Shown here: positions 29,662 through 39,839 of the stretch, piece after piece
How positions within the stretch are numbered: position 1 is the stretch's first letter
How the letters are laid out: each line of letters starts with the position of its first letter
Assembly (NCBI GenBank): GCA_963777735.1
Contig: CAVZRQ010000008.1
Span: 496,001-560,000, forward strand
From: ZC4RG30 sp963777735
GTDB lineage: Bacteria > Pseudomonadota > Gammaproteobacteria > Steroidobacterales > Steroidobacteraceae
Direction of reading: 5' to 3'
Length of the DNA: 64,000 bases
Translations under genes and position numbers: made by a program
The notes under the pieces: generated by a model
Seen by the model: only the letters and a program-made list of their open reading frames with translations
What the model was told of the DNA's origin: nothing
Database searches by the model: none

Positions 29662-30156
29662 TCAGTCGCCGCTGCCAGCGCGTGTTTTGAGATGATCACC
29701 GGCAATCGCCCTCAGCACGCCTGCAACCGGCTCGAGCTGTGGCATCAGGCGGGATTTCTTCCACCAGGTTTCGCCATCCAGCCGCACTGTCTGCGCGAGG
29801 ATGATGCCGACTCCGACAATCACCACACCGCGCACCAGGCCGAGCACAAAACCCAGCAGCCGGTCGAGGCCGCTGAACATGGAGAGGCGCACGAAATAAT
29901 TGATGGTGGCGCCGATGATCGCGCCGATGACCAGCACCGCGACGAACACGATGGCCCGACCGGCCCAGAGGCCGTAGGCCGCCTTGCTGAGTGCTCCGCC
30001 GAGATGGGGCGCCAGCATCGGACCGAATTTCCAGGCAAGCCATACGGCAAGCACCCAGGTGACGAGTGAGCAGGCCTCACGCAGGAATCCCTGAATGAGA
30101 CCGGCAACAGCGGAAATCAAGACGATGGCGAGAATGATGTAGTCGAGCGTGACCAT
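29662..30156 (-). CDS. cvpA: CvpA family inner-membrane protein
   Basis: A 164-residue protein with four hydrophobic segments in the first ~115 residues (YIILAIVLISAVAGLIQGF, LVTWVLAVWLAW, IVFVAVLVIGAIIG, FVLGLVRGVVIVGVGIIL). CvpA is needed for colicin V export and affects envelope stress in enteric bacteria, but its biochemical role is not established. The position upstream of purF is conserved. It lies 87 bases after the SPOR-domain gene. Confidence 0.92.
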   Translation of the reverse strand: MVTLDYIILAIVLISAVAGLIQGFLREACSLVTWVLAVWLAWKFGPMLAPHLGGALSKAAYGLWAGRAIVFVAVLVIGAIIGATINYFVRLSMFSGLDRLLGFVLGLVRGVVIVGVGIILAQTVRLDGETWWKKSRLMPQLEPVAGVLRAIAGDHLKTRAGSGD

Positions 30157-30243
30157 TTTCAGGAGAACGCGCTCCAGGCGACTTGAACCACCCGTAACCG
30201 GTGGCAGGTGCCCAATTCTACACTTCTAAAGGCACGGGCGCTG

Positions 30244-30855
30244 TCATGGCGCAACCAGAGTGGACTTGTGTCCTGCCGACGCCAGCCGTGCCTGCAGGGC
30301 CTGTGCGTCCATGCGGCTCTGCAACGGACCCGCGCGAACGCGATACAGTTCCTTGCCACCGGCATTGATCTTCGAAACGTCGATCGAATAACCGGCCGCG
30401 CGCAGCTGGCGCGCCAGCCGGTCTGCGTTTTCCTGCGAGGAGAAGCTGCCCAGCTGGGCCCACCACCTGCCTGCAGGCGGGGACGCCACAACGGGCGCTG
30501 GCGCAACGGCTGCAGCCACCGGTGCGGGCGCGGGTGTGGATGCCGGTGCAGTCTCCACTTCCGGCTCTATTGCGGGCTTGGCGGCTTCGGGCATTGCGAC
30601 GCTCGGTGCCGCAGTCGTTGCAACCGGCGCCTGCGGAGTCAGCTCAGCCTGGCTGGCCTCACGTGAATTGGCATCGCCATTGAGCACCATGCTGTAGGTA
30701 CGCAGCGGTGGCCCTGCATCGGCAGGCTGCGCAGGCACAACGCCGTCGCGCACCACTGTCGGATCCGGACCCGAAAGCATTTCCGGCACGATGATGACCA
30801 GCGCCGCCACCAGGATCAGCGCACCAGTCAGGCGTTCTTTGACAGGTCCTTCCAC
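30244..30855 (-). CDS. SPOR-domain cell-division protein (DedD-like)
   Basis: A 203-residue inner-membrane protein with a short cytosolic start, one membrane helix (LTGALILVAALVIIVPEML, ~9-27) and a long Ala/Pro-rich periplasmic linker. The C-terminal SPOR domain (about 125-200, WWAQLGSFSSQENADRLARQL ... YRVRAGPL) binds denuded septal peptidoglycan. Its place between folC and cvpA matches dedD. The GTG at 30855 is chosen because the preceding codons hit a stop. TATAAT ends six bases upstream, so a leaderless message is possible. Confidence 0.88.
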   Translation of the reverse strand: MEGPVKERLTGALILVAALVIIVPEMLSGPDPTVVRDGVVPAQPADAGPPLRTYSMVLNGDANSREASQAELTPQAPVATTAAPSVAMPEAAKPAIEPEVETAPASTPAPAPVAAAVAPAPVVASPPAGRWWAQLGSFSSQENADRLARQLRAAGYSIDVSKINAGGKELYRVRAGPLQSRMDAQALQARLASAGHKSTLVAP

Positions 30856-30861
30856 GGGCCG

Positions 30862-30867
30862 ATTATA
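30862..30867 (-). promoter_or_regulatory. -10 element abutting the dedD-like start
   Basis: Minus-strand TATAAT (30867-30862) ends six bases before the GTG start at 30855, within the 23-base gap after folC. The -35 region is weak (GGTCTG at 17 bases). Fits a leaderless internal promoter. Confidence 0.45.
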
Positions 30868-30878
30868 GACGCATGCGA

Positions 30879-32150
30879 TCAGTACAGACCGAGCTGCTGC
30901 ATCGCCGGCGCCACGGCCAGGAAAGAACCGCACACGACGATGCGATCCTTCTCTCGCGCGCGCGTCGCGGCAATGTGCATGCCCGCAATGATGTCGGCAG
31001 CAAGCTCCGCCTTGCCGAACACCGGTGAGCGGGCGGCAAGTCCTGCGGCAGGTAGTCCGCGTGGCGCCTCGATGCCGCACACCACCCACTCGTCGACGAC
31101 TCCCGCCAGCTCATTGGCCACGGCAGCCACGTCCTTGTCGCCCAGGATGGCGACAACGCAAATGGTTTTGCCCGCACACGGACGATCGCGCAGGTTCTGT
31201 GCCAGCACGCGCGCTGCCGGTTCGTTGTGCGCCACATCCAGTATCCACTCGACCGGCCCTGCCACGATCTGGAACCGGCCGGGCAATTGCAGGCCGCGCA
31301 GCGCTCGCGCCACCGCGGGCAGGTCTGTCTCGCGCAGCAGTTGCATGGCATCGAGCACAGCGAGGGCTGCAGACGCATTGGCGAGCTGCATGCGGCCCGG
31401 CAATGCGGGCCGTGGCAGACCGGCCAGCGCCACGGAGGTGCCGCCAAAATCCCATGCCCCCGGATCTGCCGCCGCAGGCGTCCAGCGGTACTGCCTGCCC
31501 GCCATCACCACCTGCGCGCCGATGCGGCGCGCCTCGGCTTCCACCGAGGGCGTCATGTCCGGGTCCGCAATCACGGCAATGGCACCGCCACGGAACACGC
31601 CGGCCTTCTCCCTGCCGATGGATTCGATGTCGGTGCCGAGCCAGTCTGCATGGTCGAGGCCGATCGAACAGACGATGGCGCTTTCGGCATCCACGATGTT
31701 CACGGCATCCAGGCGGCCACCTAGCCCGACCTCCAGAACCACGAAATCCACCTTGCGCTCGCGAAACACCTGCAGGGCCGCCAGCGCGTTGTATTCGAAG
31801 AAAGTCAGGGTGGTGTCGCCGCGCACCGCCTCGATGGCGTTGAATGCGGCAACCAGCTCGGCATCGGTGGCCTCGGCGCCATCCACCCGGATCCGTTCGT
31901 TGTAGCGCAGCAGATGCGGTGAAGTGAAGGCACCGACCCGATGGCCCAGGCTGAGCAGCAGCGCCTCCAGGCAAGCCACCGTGGAGCCTTTGCCGTTGGT
32001 GCCGGCCACGATGATGGAGCGCGCGCGCGGCGGCAGCAGCTGCATCCGCTCCGCAACGGCGCGAACCCGTACAAGGCCAAGGTCGATGCCCTGCCCGTGA
32101 ACGGTTTCCTGGATGCGCAGCCATTCGTCGAGGCTGCGGACGGCGGGCAT
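30879..32150 (-). CDS. folC: Dihydrofolate synthase / folylpolyglutamate synthase
   Basis: FolC joins glutamate to dihydropteroate and extends folate polyglutamate tails. The 423-residue Mur-ligase-like protein has the P-loop VAGTNGKGSTVA (~47-58), the folate-site TSPHLLRYNERIRVDG, LEVGLGGRLDAVN and GLDHADWLG, and a C-terminal domain with LDVAHNEPAARV. AGAGGGAA precedes the ATG. It is in the standard accD-folC-dedD order. Confidence 0.96.
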   Translation of the reverse strand: MPAVRSLDEWLRIQETVHGQGIDLGLVRVRAVAERMQLLPPRARSIIVAGTNGKGSTVACLEALLLSLGHRVGAFTSPHLLRYNERIRVDGAEATDAELVAAFNAIEAVRGDTTLTFFEYNALAALQVFRERKVDFVVLEVGLGGRLDAVNIVDAESAIVCSIGLDHADWLGTDIESIGREKAGVFRGGAIAVIADPDMTPSVEAEARRIGAQVVMAGRQYRWTPAAADPGAWDFGGTSVALAGLPRPALPGRMQLANASAALAVLDAMQLLRETDLPAVARALRGLQLPGRFQIVAGPVEWILDVAHNEPAARVLAQNLRDRPCAGKTICVVAILGDKDVAAVANELAGVVDEWVVCGIEAPRGLPAAGLAARSPVFGKAELAADIIAGMHIAATRAREKDRIVVCGSFLAVAPAMQQLGLY

Positions 32151-32164
32151 GGGGTGTTCCCTCT

Positions 32165-33043
32165 TCAGCCTTCGGCCGGTGCGGCAGGCAGCGTTGGCTG
32201 TTTCATCAGCATGCGCAGCAGGCGCGCGATCTGGTCGCGCTGGTCGCGCCGGTCCATGATCATGTCGATGGCGCCTTTCTCGAGCAGAAATTCACTGCGC
32301 TGGAAACCCTCAGGCAGTGTCTCGCGCACCGTCTGCGCGATCACGCGCGGGCCGGCGAATCCGATCAGTGCGCGGGGCTCGCCGATGTTGATGTCGCCCA
32401 GCATGGCAAGACTCGCCGAAACACCACCGGTGGTCGGATCGGTCAGCACGGAAACATAGGGCAGCTTCGCCTGCGCGAGGCGCGCCAGCGCGGCGCTGGT
32501 CTTGGCCATCTGCATCAGCGACAGCAGCGCCTCCTGCATGCGCGCGCCACCGGTGGCCGAGAAACAGACCAGTGGTGCGCCGTCGGCGATCGCGCGATTC
32601 ACGGCGCGATGAAAACGCTCGCCCACCACCGAACCCATCGACCCACCGAGGAATCCGAATTCGAAAGCACAGGCGACCAGCGGATTGTCATGCAGGCGTC
32701 CGGCCAGCGCGACCAGTGCATCCTTCTCGCCGGTGCTTTTCTGCGCGGCGGCCAGACGATCCTTGTAGCGCTTGCTGTCCTTGAAACGCAGCGGATCTTC
32801 CGGCATCACGTTGGCGCCGATTTCCACTGCAGAGTCTGGATCCAGGAAGCGCTCCAGCCGCTCCCGGCCATGCATGCGCATGTGATGGCTGCACTTCGGA
32901 CAGACATGCAGGTTGCGCTCGAGCTCGGCGCGATACAGCACGGCATCGCAGGCCGGGCATTTGATCCACAGGCCTTCCGGCACGGATCGCACCCGGTTTT
33001 CGGTCTTGATGCGCGAGGGAACAATCTTTTCAAACCAGGACAT
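32165..33043 (-). CDS. accD: Acetyl-CoA carboxylase carboxyltransferase subunit beta
   Basis: AccD and AccA transfer the carboxyl group from biotin to acetyl-CoA, forming malonyl-CoA. The 292-residue protein starts MSWFEKIVPSRIKT and has the zinc ribbon CPAC...CPKC (about 30-52), then the crotonase-like carboxyltransferase domain (SMGSVVGERF, FSATGGARMQE, DPTTGGVSAS). The start at 33043 is chosen over an extended frame because MSWFEK is the conserved N-terminus. It follows truA by 2 bases; trpF, often found here in gammaproteobacteria, is absent. Confidence 0.96.
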   Translation of the reverse strand: MSWFEKIVPSRIKTENRVRSVPEGLWIKCPACDAVLYRAELERNLHVCPKCSHHMRMHGRERLERFLDPDSAVEIGANVMPEDPLRFKDSKRYKDRLAAAQKSTGEKDALVALAGRLHDNPLVACAFEFGFLGGSMGSVVGERFHRAVNRAIADGAPLVCFSATGGARMQEALLSLMQMAKTSAALARLAQAKLPYVSVLTDPTTGGVSASLAMLGDINIGEPRALIGFAGPRVIAQTVRETLPEGFQRSEFLLEKGAIDMIMDRRDQRDQIARLLRMLMKQPTLPAAPAEG

Positions 33044-33045
33044 GC

Positions 33046-33855
33046 CTACCCCATCAGGTCCGCCGGACAACCTGCCGGGGACCGCATGATATCGGAATCG
33101 TCCGGCAGGCCGAACACTGCTGGATATTGCACACGCCAGAGATAGAGACCAGCGGCGGGAGCCGTGGCGGGCGCGAGACGTCGGTTGCGCCCCTGCAACA
33201 GCTCGGCGGCGAGCGCAGGCGGCGCTTCTCCCCGACCGATATGGATCAGCATGCCGGCGATGTTGCGCACCATGTGGTGCAGGAAGGCATTCGCGGTGAC
33301 CTCCAGCAGCACGAAATCTCCCACCCGCTTCACGGTGATCGCTCGCAGGTCACGCACGGGTGACCTGGCCTGGCATTCAGCGGCACGAAACGCGCTGAAA
33401 TCATGCAGGCCGATCAGCATGCGGGCTGCTTCGATCATGGGTTCGACCTGCAAGGGCTGGTAGACGAACGCCGCGCGGCCCGTGGCAAGCGCTGAGCGCA
33501 CGTCACGGTTCAGGATGCAGTACCGGTAGCTGCGTGCCTCGGCGGAATAGCGGGCATGGAAGTGCGCCGGCACGAAGCGCACCCAGCGCAGCGCCACACC
33601 TGCAGGCAGGTTCGAGTTGGTCCCGAGCAGCAACGATCGCTCGGTGCGACCCGCATCGGATTCGAAATGCGCCACCTGCTCACGGGCATGCACGCCCGCA
33701 TCGGTGCGTCCGGCACCGGTGACTTCCACGGGATGATTGCAGACCGAGGCCAGTGCGGTTTGCAGCGACTCCTGGACGGAGGGCGCGTCGAGCTGCTTCT
33801 GCCAGCCGGCCAGGCCGTTGCCGTCGTATTCCAGCCCGACGGCTATGCGCGCCAT
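33046..33855 (-). CDS. truA: tRNA pseudouridine(38-40) synthase
   Basis: TruA makes pseudouridine at positions 38-40 of tRNA anticodon arms. The 269-residue protein has the N-terminal strand RIAVGLEYDGNGLAGWQ, catalytic Asp52 in GAGRTDAGVHA, the RYCILNR region and the C-terminal FLHHMVRNIAGML. Length is normal. It follows fimV by 32 bases in the conserved order. Confidence 0.97.
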   Translation of the reverse strand: MARIAVGLEYDGNGLAGWQKQLDAPSVQESLQTALASVCNHPVEVTGAGRTDAGVHAREQVAHFESDAGRTERSLLLGTNSNLPAGVALRWVRFVPAHFHARYSAEARSYRYCILNRDVRSALATGRAAFVYQPLQVEPMIEAARMLIGLHDFSAFRAAECQARSPVRDLRAITVKRVGDFVLLEVTANAFLHHMVRNIAGMLIHIGRGEAPPALAAELLQGRNRRLAPATAPAAGLYLWRVQYPAVFGLPDDSDIMRSPAGCPADLMG

Positions 33856-33887
33856 GACCAGGCCCTGACTGAGCGATCCGGGCCTGT

Positions 33888-36647
33888 TCAGCCCGGAATC
33901 GAGTCGATCAGCCGCTGGGCTTCCTGACGCTGGTTCGCAGAGCCTTCCTGCAGCACCTCACGCAGGATGCTGCGGGCACCGTCCGGATCACCCATGTCCA
34001 TGTAGGCGCGCGCGAGATCGAGCTTGGTCCCGACTTCGCTCATGGTGACCGGTTCCAGATCCCGTTCCGTCAGATCGGGTTCCGGCGACGGCATCGGATC
34101 GATGCGCTGCGTGCGCTGGTATTCCCCATCGACCGGCTGTTCAGGCGAGCCGACGTCGAGATCGAGGTTGAACTCGCCCTCGCCCAGGGCCGCCCGCTTG
34201 CCAGTCTCGGCATCCGCATCGACATCGAACTCCAGATCGAGCATGGAGACCCGCGAGGTGGCTCCACCGTCGGCCTCGAAGTCGGCCAGCGGCAGAAGTT
34301 CTGTTGGCTGGTTGGCGTTGCTGCCCGTCGCGTCTTCAATCAGGCGACGCGAGGTTTCATCCATGCCGGCGACCAGCGTCGGCGCATCGGCGGCTTCCAG
34401 CGCCCGCGCCAGCTGCGAATCGTCGAGCAGGTTGGTGCCGGTCTGGTCGAACTTGCCAAGGTCAAGACCCAGGTCGTCGATGGCGAGTTCGGCTGTCTGG
34501 TCCGAACCCACGTAGTTGCTGTGTGCGTCGATCTTGCCAACCAGCGTGTCGCCCACGTCGTCGAGGGCGGGCTGTTCGACAGTCGGCGCATCGATTTCGA
34601 ATCGCTGGGTGGGTGCATCTTCCAGGCCGGCAAAACCAGGCTGTGCCATTTGCCGGGTCGTGGCCGTGCGAGCGAGATCATCACCGCGCGACGGATCGTC
34701 GAGCATGAAATCGAGCCCGCCGAGACCGCCGGAGGAAGGTGCGTCGTTGTCGCGCTGGGCTCCGCCCAGATCCATGTCGACGCCGCCGTCCTGCGTCAGC
34801 GAGACCGAAGGTTCGCCCAGCAGATCGAAATCGACCAGGTTCTGGCCGCCTTCGAGGTTCAGGTCGACGGAAGACGGACCAACGCCCGAATAGGACTGGC
34901 TGAACAGCGCATCTTCCGGGGCAAGCTGCTTGCCCATGATGACGACCTTTTCCCACTCGCCAGGCGCGGACGCATCGCGCGTGTCGGCGAGCTCCCGTGC
35001 AGTCTGGAGGAACTGGTCCTTGTTGCCCCAGACGAAGAACACTTCGAGGAGCTTGAGCTTGAGGTCACGACGGCCCGGCTCGCGCTGGATCGCCATCTTG
35101 ACGAGGTCGGCGGCCTGGTCGTACAGACCGTAGGCCATGTGGAAATCCGCTTCTGCCAGCGGATCGCCCTGCTCCAGCGCAGCGGTGGCATCCAGTGCCG
35201 GCACCACCATGCTGGCGGTACCGTCGTCGAGATCCACCGTGCGGGTGTCCTTGCGGGAGAAAACCGGACGCTCATGCGTGCCGGATTCTTCGACCACGAT
35301 GCTCGGATCCTGCGCATCGCCGAAAGGCTTGCGCATCGGGAAGGTGTCGGAACTGGTATCGCGACCAGCGGCCGGCGAAACAGCGAACGGCGTGAGGCTG
35401 TCGCTGCCGGAATCTTCCCGACGGCGGCGCGCACGCAGCACCAGTGCGCCCAGCAGCAACGCCAGCAAACCAACCGGCACGAACCAGAATTGCTTCAACC
35501 GATCGACCAGTGACGGGCCGGCTTCTTCTGCAACCGGAGCAGCTGGAGCCGCAGCCGGCGCAGGCGTTGCAGGGGCTTCAGCGACAGGCTCCACCGCAGC
35601 GGGCGGCGGCTCGGTGGCCACGGGCTCGGCAGCAGGAGTTTCCGGTGTTGCGGGGGCGGGAGTAACCGGCGCTGGTGTGCCAGCTCCCTGCAGACGCGCC
35701 AGCTCGGCATTGCGAAGTTCCAGCAGGCGGCGTGATTCTGCGAGTTCGGATTCCAGCGCAACGACGCGGTCGCGCAAGGCCTGTGCCTCGGCACCCGAGC
35801 TGCCCGCCGCACCGGGGCTGGCAGGCGGAACCAGACGCAAGCGCGGATCAGCTGCGGCTGATCCCGCGGCGGCGCCGCTGGACCAGCTTGCCACCTGACG
35901 ACGCACTTCGGCCGCAGCTTCGCCCGCGTCGATCGCAGCCAGCGCTGCGCTGTCGGGGAGCCGCAACACCGTTCCGGCGCGCAGGCGATTGATGTTGCCA
36001 TCGAAGGCATTCTGGTTGCCGCGATAGATCGCGATCATGGCGCGATCCACTTCGCCGGCACCGTACTGACTGCGCGCGATACCCGAAAGGGAATCGCCAC
36101 CACGCACCGCGTATTCACCTGCGGCACTGGCAACTGGCGCCGGAGCGGCAGGTGCTGCCTGAGCGGAAGGCGCCGGGCGCACGATGGGTGCGCTGCGTTC
36201 GCCAGCGCCCGCGACGGGCGCTGCAATGGGCGCGGCAGGGGCTGCCTGTGGTGCAAACGTGGGCGGATCGAACAATACGGTGTATTCGCGCAGGTTGCGG
36301 CCGCGGGCCCAGGAGGCCTCGACCAGCAGTGTCGCGAACGGCTCGGTCATCGGCGCCGTGGAAGTGAGCTTGATGACGGTGCGGCCGTCGGCAAGACGCT
36401 CGGGGCGTACCTGAATGCTGGAAACGAAGGCGGGATACTCCAGCCCGTAGCGGCTGAAGCTGTCGCGCGAGGCTATCTGCGTGCGCAGGCTGGCGAGCTC
36501 CTCTGCCGTGGCAATGAGCTCGATTTCCGCGTTCAACGGTGCATTGAGCGAGGACCTGAGCTGGATATCTCCCAACCCCAGGGCCAGTGAAACACCAGGT
36601 GCAACTGCCAGCAGCGATGCTGCCGTGCCAACAACTCTAAGACGCAT
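33888..36647 (-). CDS. fimV: Type IV pilus assembly / polar hub protein FimV
   Basis: FimV is a large inner-membrane peptidoglycan-binding protein that promotes type IV pilus secretin assembly, twitching and polar signalling. The 919-residue product has a signal peptide and the FimV N-terminal domain (LGDIQLRSSLNAPLNAEIEL). Next are a LysM domain (about 170-225, YAVRGGDSLSGIARSQYG), a Leu/Glu coiled coil (ALESELAESRRLLELRNAEL) and a Pro/Ala-rich segment. One membrane helix (WFVPVGLLALLLGALVL), a long acidic cytosolic region and the C-terminal TPR-like FimV domain (KLDLARAYMDMGDPDGARSIL) complete it. The ATG at 36647 follows GGGGAG; upstream codons lack conservation. Confidence 0.93.
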   Translation of the reverse strand: MRLRVVGTAASLLAVAPGVSLALGLGDIQLRSSLNAPLNAEIELIATAEELASLRTQIASRDSFSRYGLEYPAFVSSIQVRPERLADGRTVIKLTSTAPMTEPFATLLVEASWARGRNLREYTVLFDPPTFAPQAAPAAPIAAPVAGAGERSAPIVRPAPSAQAAPAAPAPVASAAGEYAVRGGDSLSGIARSQYGAGEVDRAMIAIYRGNQNAFDGNINRLRAGTVLRLPDSAALAAIDAGEAAAEVRRQVASWSSGAAAGSAAADPRLRLVPPASPGAAGSSGAEAQALRDRVVALESELAESRRLLELRNAELARLQGAGTPAPVTPAPATPETPAAEPVATEPPPAAVEPVAEAPATPAPAAAPAAPVAEEAGPSLVDRLKQFWFVPVGLLALLLGALVLRARRRREDSGSDSLTPFAVSPAAGRDTSSDTFPMRKPFGDAQDPSIVVEESGTHERPVFSRKDTRTVDLDDGTASMVVPALDATAALEQGDPLAEADFHMAYGLYDQAADLVKMAIQREPGRRDLKLKLLEVFFVWGNKDQFLQTARELADTRDASAPGEWEKVVIMGKQLAPEDALFSQSYSGVGPSSVDLNLEGGQNLVDFDLLGEPSVSLTQDGGVDMDLGGAQRDNDAPSSGGLGGLDFMLDDPSRGDDLARTATTRQMAQPGFAGLEDAPTQRFEIDAPTVEQPALDDVGDTLVGKIDAHSNYVGSDQTAELAIDDLGLDLGKFDQTGTNLLDDSQLARALEAADAPTLVAGMDETSRRLIEDATGSNANQPTELLPLADFEADGGATSRVSMLDLEFDVDADAETGKRAALGEGEFNLDLDVGSPEQPVDGEYQRTQRIDPMPSPEPDLTERDLEPVTMSEVGTKLDLARAYMDMGDPDGARSILREVLQEGSANQRQEAQRLIDSIPG

Positions 36648-36692
36648 CAGGACTCCCCAAGAGACCCTTCGACGATCGAATCCCGATGGAAA

Positions 36693-36734
36693 ACATAAGC
36701 TTGGATCCGATATCTCGCTATGACGCAAGTCACA
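36693..36734 (-). promoter_or_regulatory. Candidate CRP/Vfr-type site and -10 upstream of fimV
   Basis: The minus strand reads TGTGA-CTTGCG-TCATA (36734-36719), nine of ten matches to the CRP-family half-sites TGTGA/TCACA. A TTATGT hexamer (36698-36693) lies downstream. If it is the -10, transcription starts near 36686 and the site is centred about 41 bases upstream, the class II activator position. Confidence 0.45.
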
Positions 36735-36749
36735 GCAATATAACTTAAC

Positions 36750-37773
<1,024 letters not shown>

Positions 37774-37815
37774 TGCCTTCCTCTGTTCCTTGAAAATGCG
37801 TTCGCCGCGCTGCCT

Positions 37816-38901
37816 TCAGATGGCGGGTGTGGATGATCTCACATCCGCGTTCTGGCCCCGATGCCGCAGGTAGTGGTCCATCAGGGTGATGGCGAGCATC
37901 GCCTCTGCGATGGGGGTGGCTCGCAACCCGACGCAGGGATCGTGGCGACCGGTGGTGATGACGTCGACGGGGCTGCCCGCCACATCGATGGTGCGCCCGG
38001 GCACCTGAATGCTGGAGGTGGGCTTCAGGGCGATCTGCACGATCACATCCTGGCCGGTCGAAATACCGCCCAGCACGCCGCCGGAATGATTCGAGGCGAA
38101 ACCCTGCGGGGTGAGTTCGTCACGGTGCGCACTGCCCCGCTGCGCCGCAACAGCCACGCCATCGCCGATTTCCACGGATTTCACGGCGTTGATGCTCATC
38201 ATCGCGTGCGCGATGTCGGCGTCGAGCCGATCGAACACCGGCTCGCCCAGGCCGACGGGCACACCCCTGGCGATCACGGTGATCTTCGCCCCGACTGAAT
38301 CACCTTCGCTGCGCAGCTTCCAGATGTAATCCTCGAGCTCCTGCAGGCGCGCGGGATCCGGGCAGAAGAATGGATTCTCGTAGGCCGCTGCCGGCTCGCG
38401 TGGCTCGATCACCAGTGTGCCGACCTGATTGACGTAACCGGTGATCTGCACACCGAGCCGTGTGGCCAGGTACTTGCGTGCAATGGCACCGGCCGCCACC
38501 CGCATGACGGTCTCGCGCGCCGAGGAGCGACCACCACCGCGATGATCGCGGATGCCGTATTTCTGCTGATAGGTGTAATCCGCATGCCCGGGGCGGAAGC
38601 GGTCCTTGAGCTTGTCGTAATCGCGTGAGCGCGCGTCGCTGTTCTCGATGAGCAGGCCGATGGGCGTGCCGGTGGTGACGCCTTCGAATACGCCGGAAAG
38701 GATGCGGATTTCATCGCCTTCCTTGCGCTGGCTGACGAACTGCGACGTGCCGGTGCGACGGCGATCGATATCCGGCTGCAGATCCGCTTCGGTCAGCGGC
38801 AGACCCGGGGGGCAGCCGTCCACCACGCAGCCCAGCGCCGGGCCATGGCTTTCGCCAAAGCTGCTCACCACGAAGGATTTGCCGAAACTGTTACCGGACA
38901 C
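37816..38901 (-). CDS. aroC: Chorismate synthase
   Basis: AroC converts EPSP to chorismate with reduced FMN, the last shikimate step. The 361-residue protein has the three family signatures: GESHGPALGCVVDGCPPG (~16-33), the RGGGRSSARET region (~118-128) and a late RHDPCVGLRATPIAEAM. The GTG start lies 2 bases after the prmB stop, so the two are coupled. Confidence 0.97.
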   Translation of the reverse strand: MSGNSFGKSFVVSSFGESHGPALGCVVDGCPPGLPLTEADLQPDIDRRRTGTSQFVSQRKEGDEIRILSGVFEGVTTGTPIGLLIENSDARSRDYDKLKDRFRPGHADYTYQQKYGIRDHRGGGRSSARETVMRVAAGAIARKYLATRLGVQITGYVNQVGTLVIEPREPAAAYENPFFCPDPARLQELEDYIWKLRSEGDSVGAKITVIARGVPVGLGEPVFDRLDADIAHAMMSINAVKSVEIGDGVAVAAQRGSAHRDELTPQGFASNHSGGVLGGISTGQDVIVQIALKPTSSIQVPGRTIDVAGSPVDVITTGRHDPCVGLRATPIAEAMLAITLMDHYLRHRGQNADVRSSTPAI

Positions 38902-38903
38902 CG

Positions 38904-39839
38904 TTACAACCTCAACTGCTTCGAACCTGCGGCACGCAGCGCGGCTGCCGTCAGCAGGAACACGCCGCCACCGCCACGCGCAAACGACAACCAGACGAAT
39001 GGCAGGCGGGGAAAAGCGCGCCGCACGCGAGTTTCCGTATTGCCCACCTCAACGATCAGCACGCCATGCTCCGTCAGATGCAGCGGGGCTTCCCGCAGCA
39101 GGATGCGCACCGCATCCATGCCATCGCTGCCAGAGCGCAATGCCGCGGCGGGTTCGTGACCGTATTCCGCCGGCAGACCATTGAATTCCGCCGTTCCCAC
39201 ATAGGGCGGATTGCTCACGATGATATCGTAGCGGCGCCCCGCGAGCCCCTGGAAAAAGTCGGACCTGACGAGTCGCACACGGCGCGTCAGCCCCAATGCC
39301 GTCCGGTTGATGCGTGCCACTTCCAGGGCTTCGGGGCTGATGTCCACCGCGTCCACCCGAGCGGCCGGAAAAGCTTCGGCGCAGGCCAGCGCGATGCACC
39401 CGGAACCGGTGCCGAGATCCACGATCCGTTTCACGGAGTGCCCGACTACCCAGGGCGCGAACCGCTGCTCGATCAGCTCGGCAATCGGCGAGCGCGGGAT
39501 CAGCACGCGCTCGTCGATGTACAGCGGCAGGCCGGCAAACCAGCAGCGATGCGTGAGGTAGACCACGGGCATCCGCTCGTGGATGCGGCGGTCCAGCAAT
39601 GCCTTGAAACGTGTCTGCACCTGCGCCGACACCGGCAACGCCATGTCTTTGGCCAGCAGCGGCCGCCGCAGCCGCCGGGCATGCGCCAGCAGTTCTGCCG
39701 CATCGTCCATGGCATGTTCAGTGCCATGACCGTAATGGAGATCTGCCCGCTGCAGCCGGATCACTGCCCGCCGCAGCAGCTGTGCGCAGGTTATCTTGCC
39801 AGCCCGCGGCTTCGCGCCACTGTGGGATAATTTCGCCAT
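38904..39839 (-). CDS. prmB: Ribosomal protein L3 (uL3) glutamine methyltransferase
   Basis: PrmB N5-methylates a glutamine of ribosomal protein L3. The 311-residue SAM-dependent enzyme has the N-terminal HYGHGTEHAMDDA region and YLTHRCWFAGLPLYIDERVLIPRSPIAELI, the SAM loop VDLGTGSGCIALA (~140-152) and catalytic NPPY. PrmB is favoured over PrmC by these N-terminal segments and by linkage to aroC. The ATG at 39839 shares bases with the divergent SCO start (CATG). A start further in is possible, since the first ~15 residues are not conserved. Confidence 0.92.
   Translation of the reverse strand: MAKLSHSGAKPRAGKITCAQLLRRAVIRLQRADLHYGHGTEHAMDDAAELLAHARRLRRPLLAKDMALPVSAQVQTRFKALLDRRIHERMPVVYLTHRCWFAGLPLYIDERVLIPRSPIAELIEQRFAPWVVGHSVKRIVDLGTGSGCIALACAEAFPAARVDAVDISPEALEVARINRTALGLTRRVRLVRSDFFQGLAGRRYDIIVSNPPYVGTAEFNGLPAEYGHEPAAALRSGSDGMDAVRILLREAPLHLTEHGVLIVEVGNTETRVRRAFPRLPFVWLSFARGGGGVFLLTAAALRAAGSKQLRL
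39823..39831 (+). promoter_or_regulatory. Extended -10 element of the SCO-like gene
   Basis: TGG-GATAAT (39823-39831) is an extended -10 whose last base is six bases before the ATG at 39838. It lies inside the 5' part of prmB on the other strand and fits a leaderless transcript. Confidence 0.5.

Noticed and set aside
28306..30069. A 587-codon plus-strand frame opposite purF and cvpA
   Set aside because: It is antisense to two conserved genes and has no recognisable domain.
33888..36728. FimV starting at the TTG at 36728
   Set aside because: That start leaves the signal sequence internal and has no ribosome-binding site; the ATG at 36647 follows GGGGAG and puts the signal at the N-terminus.
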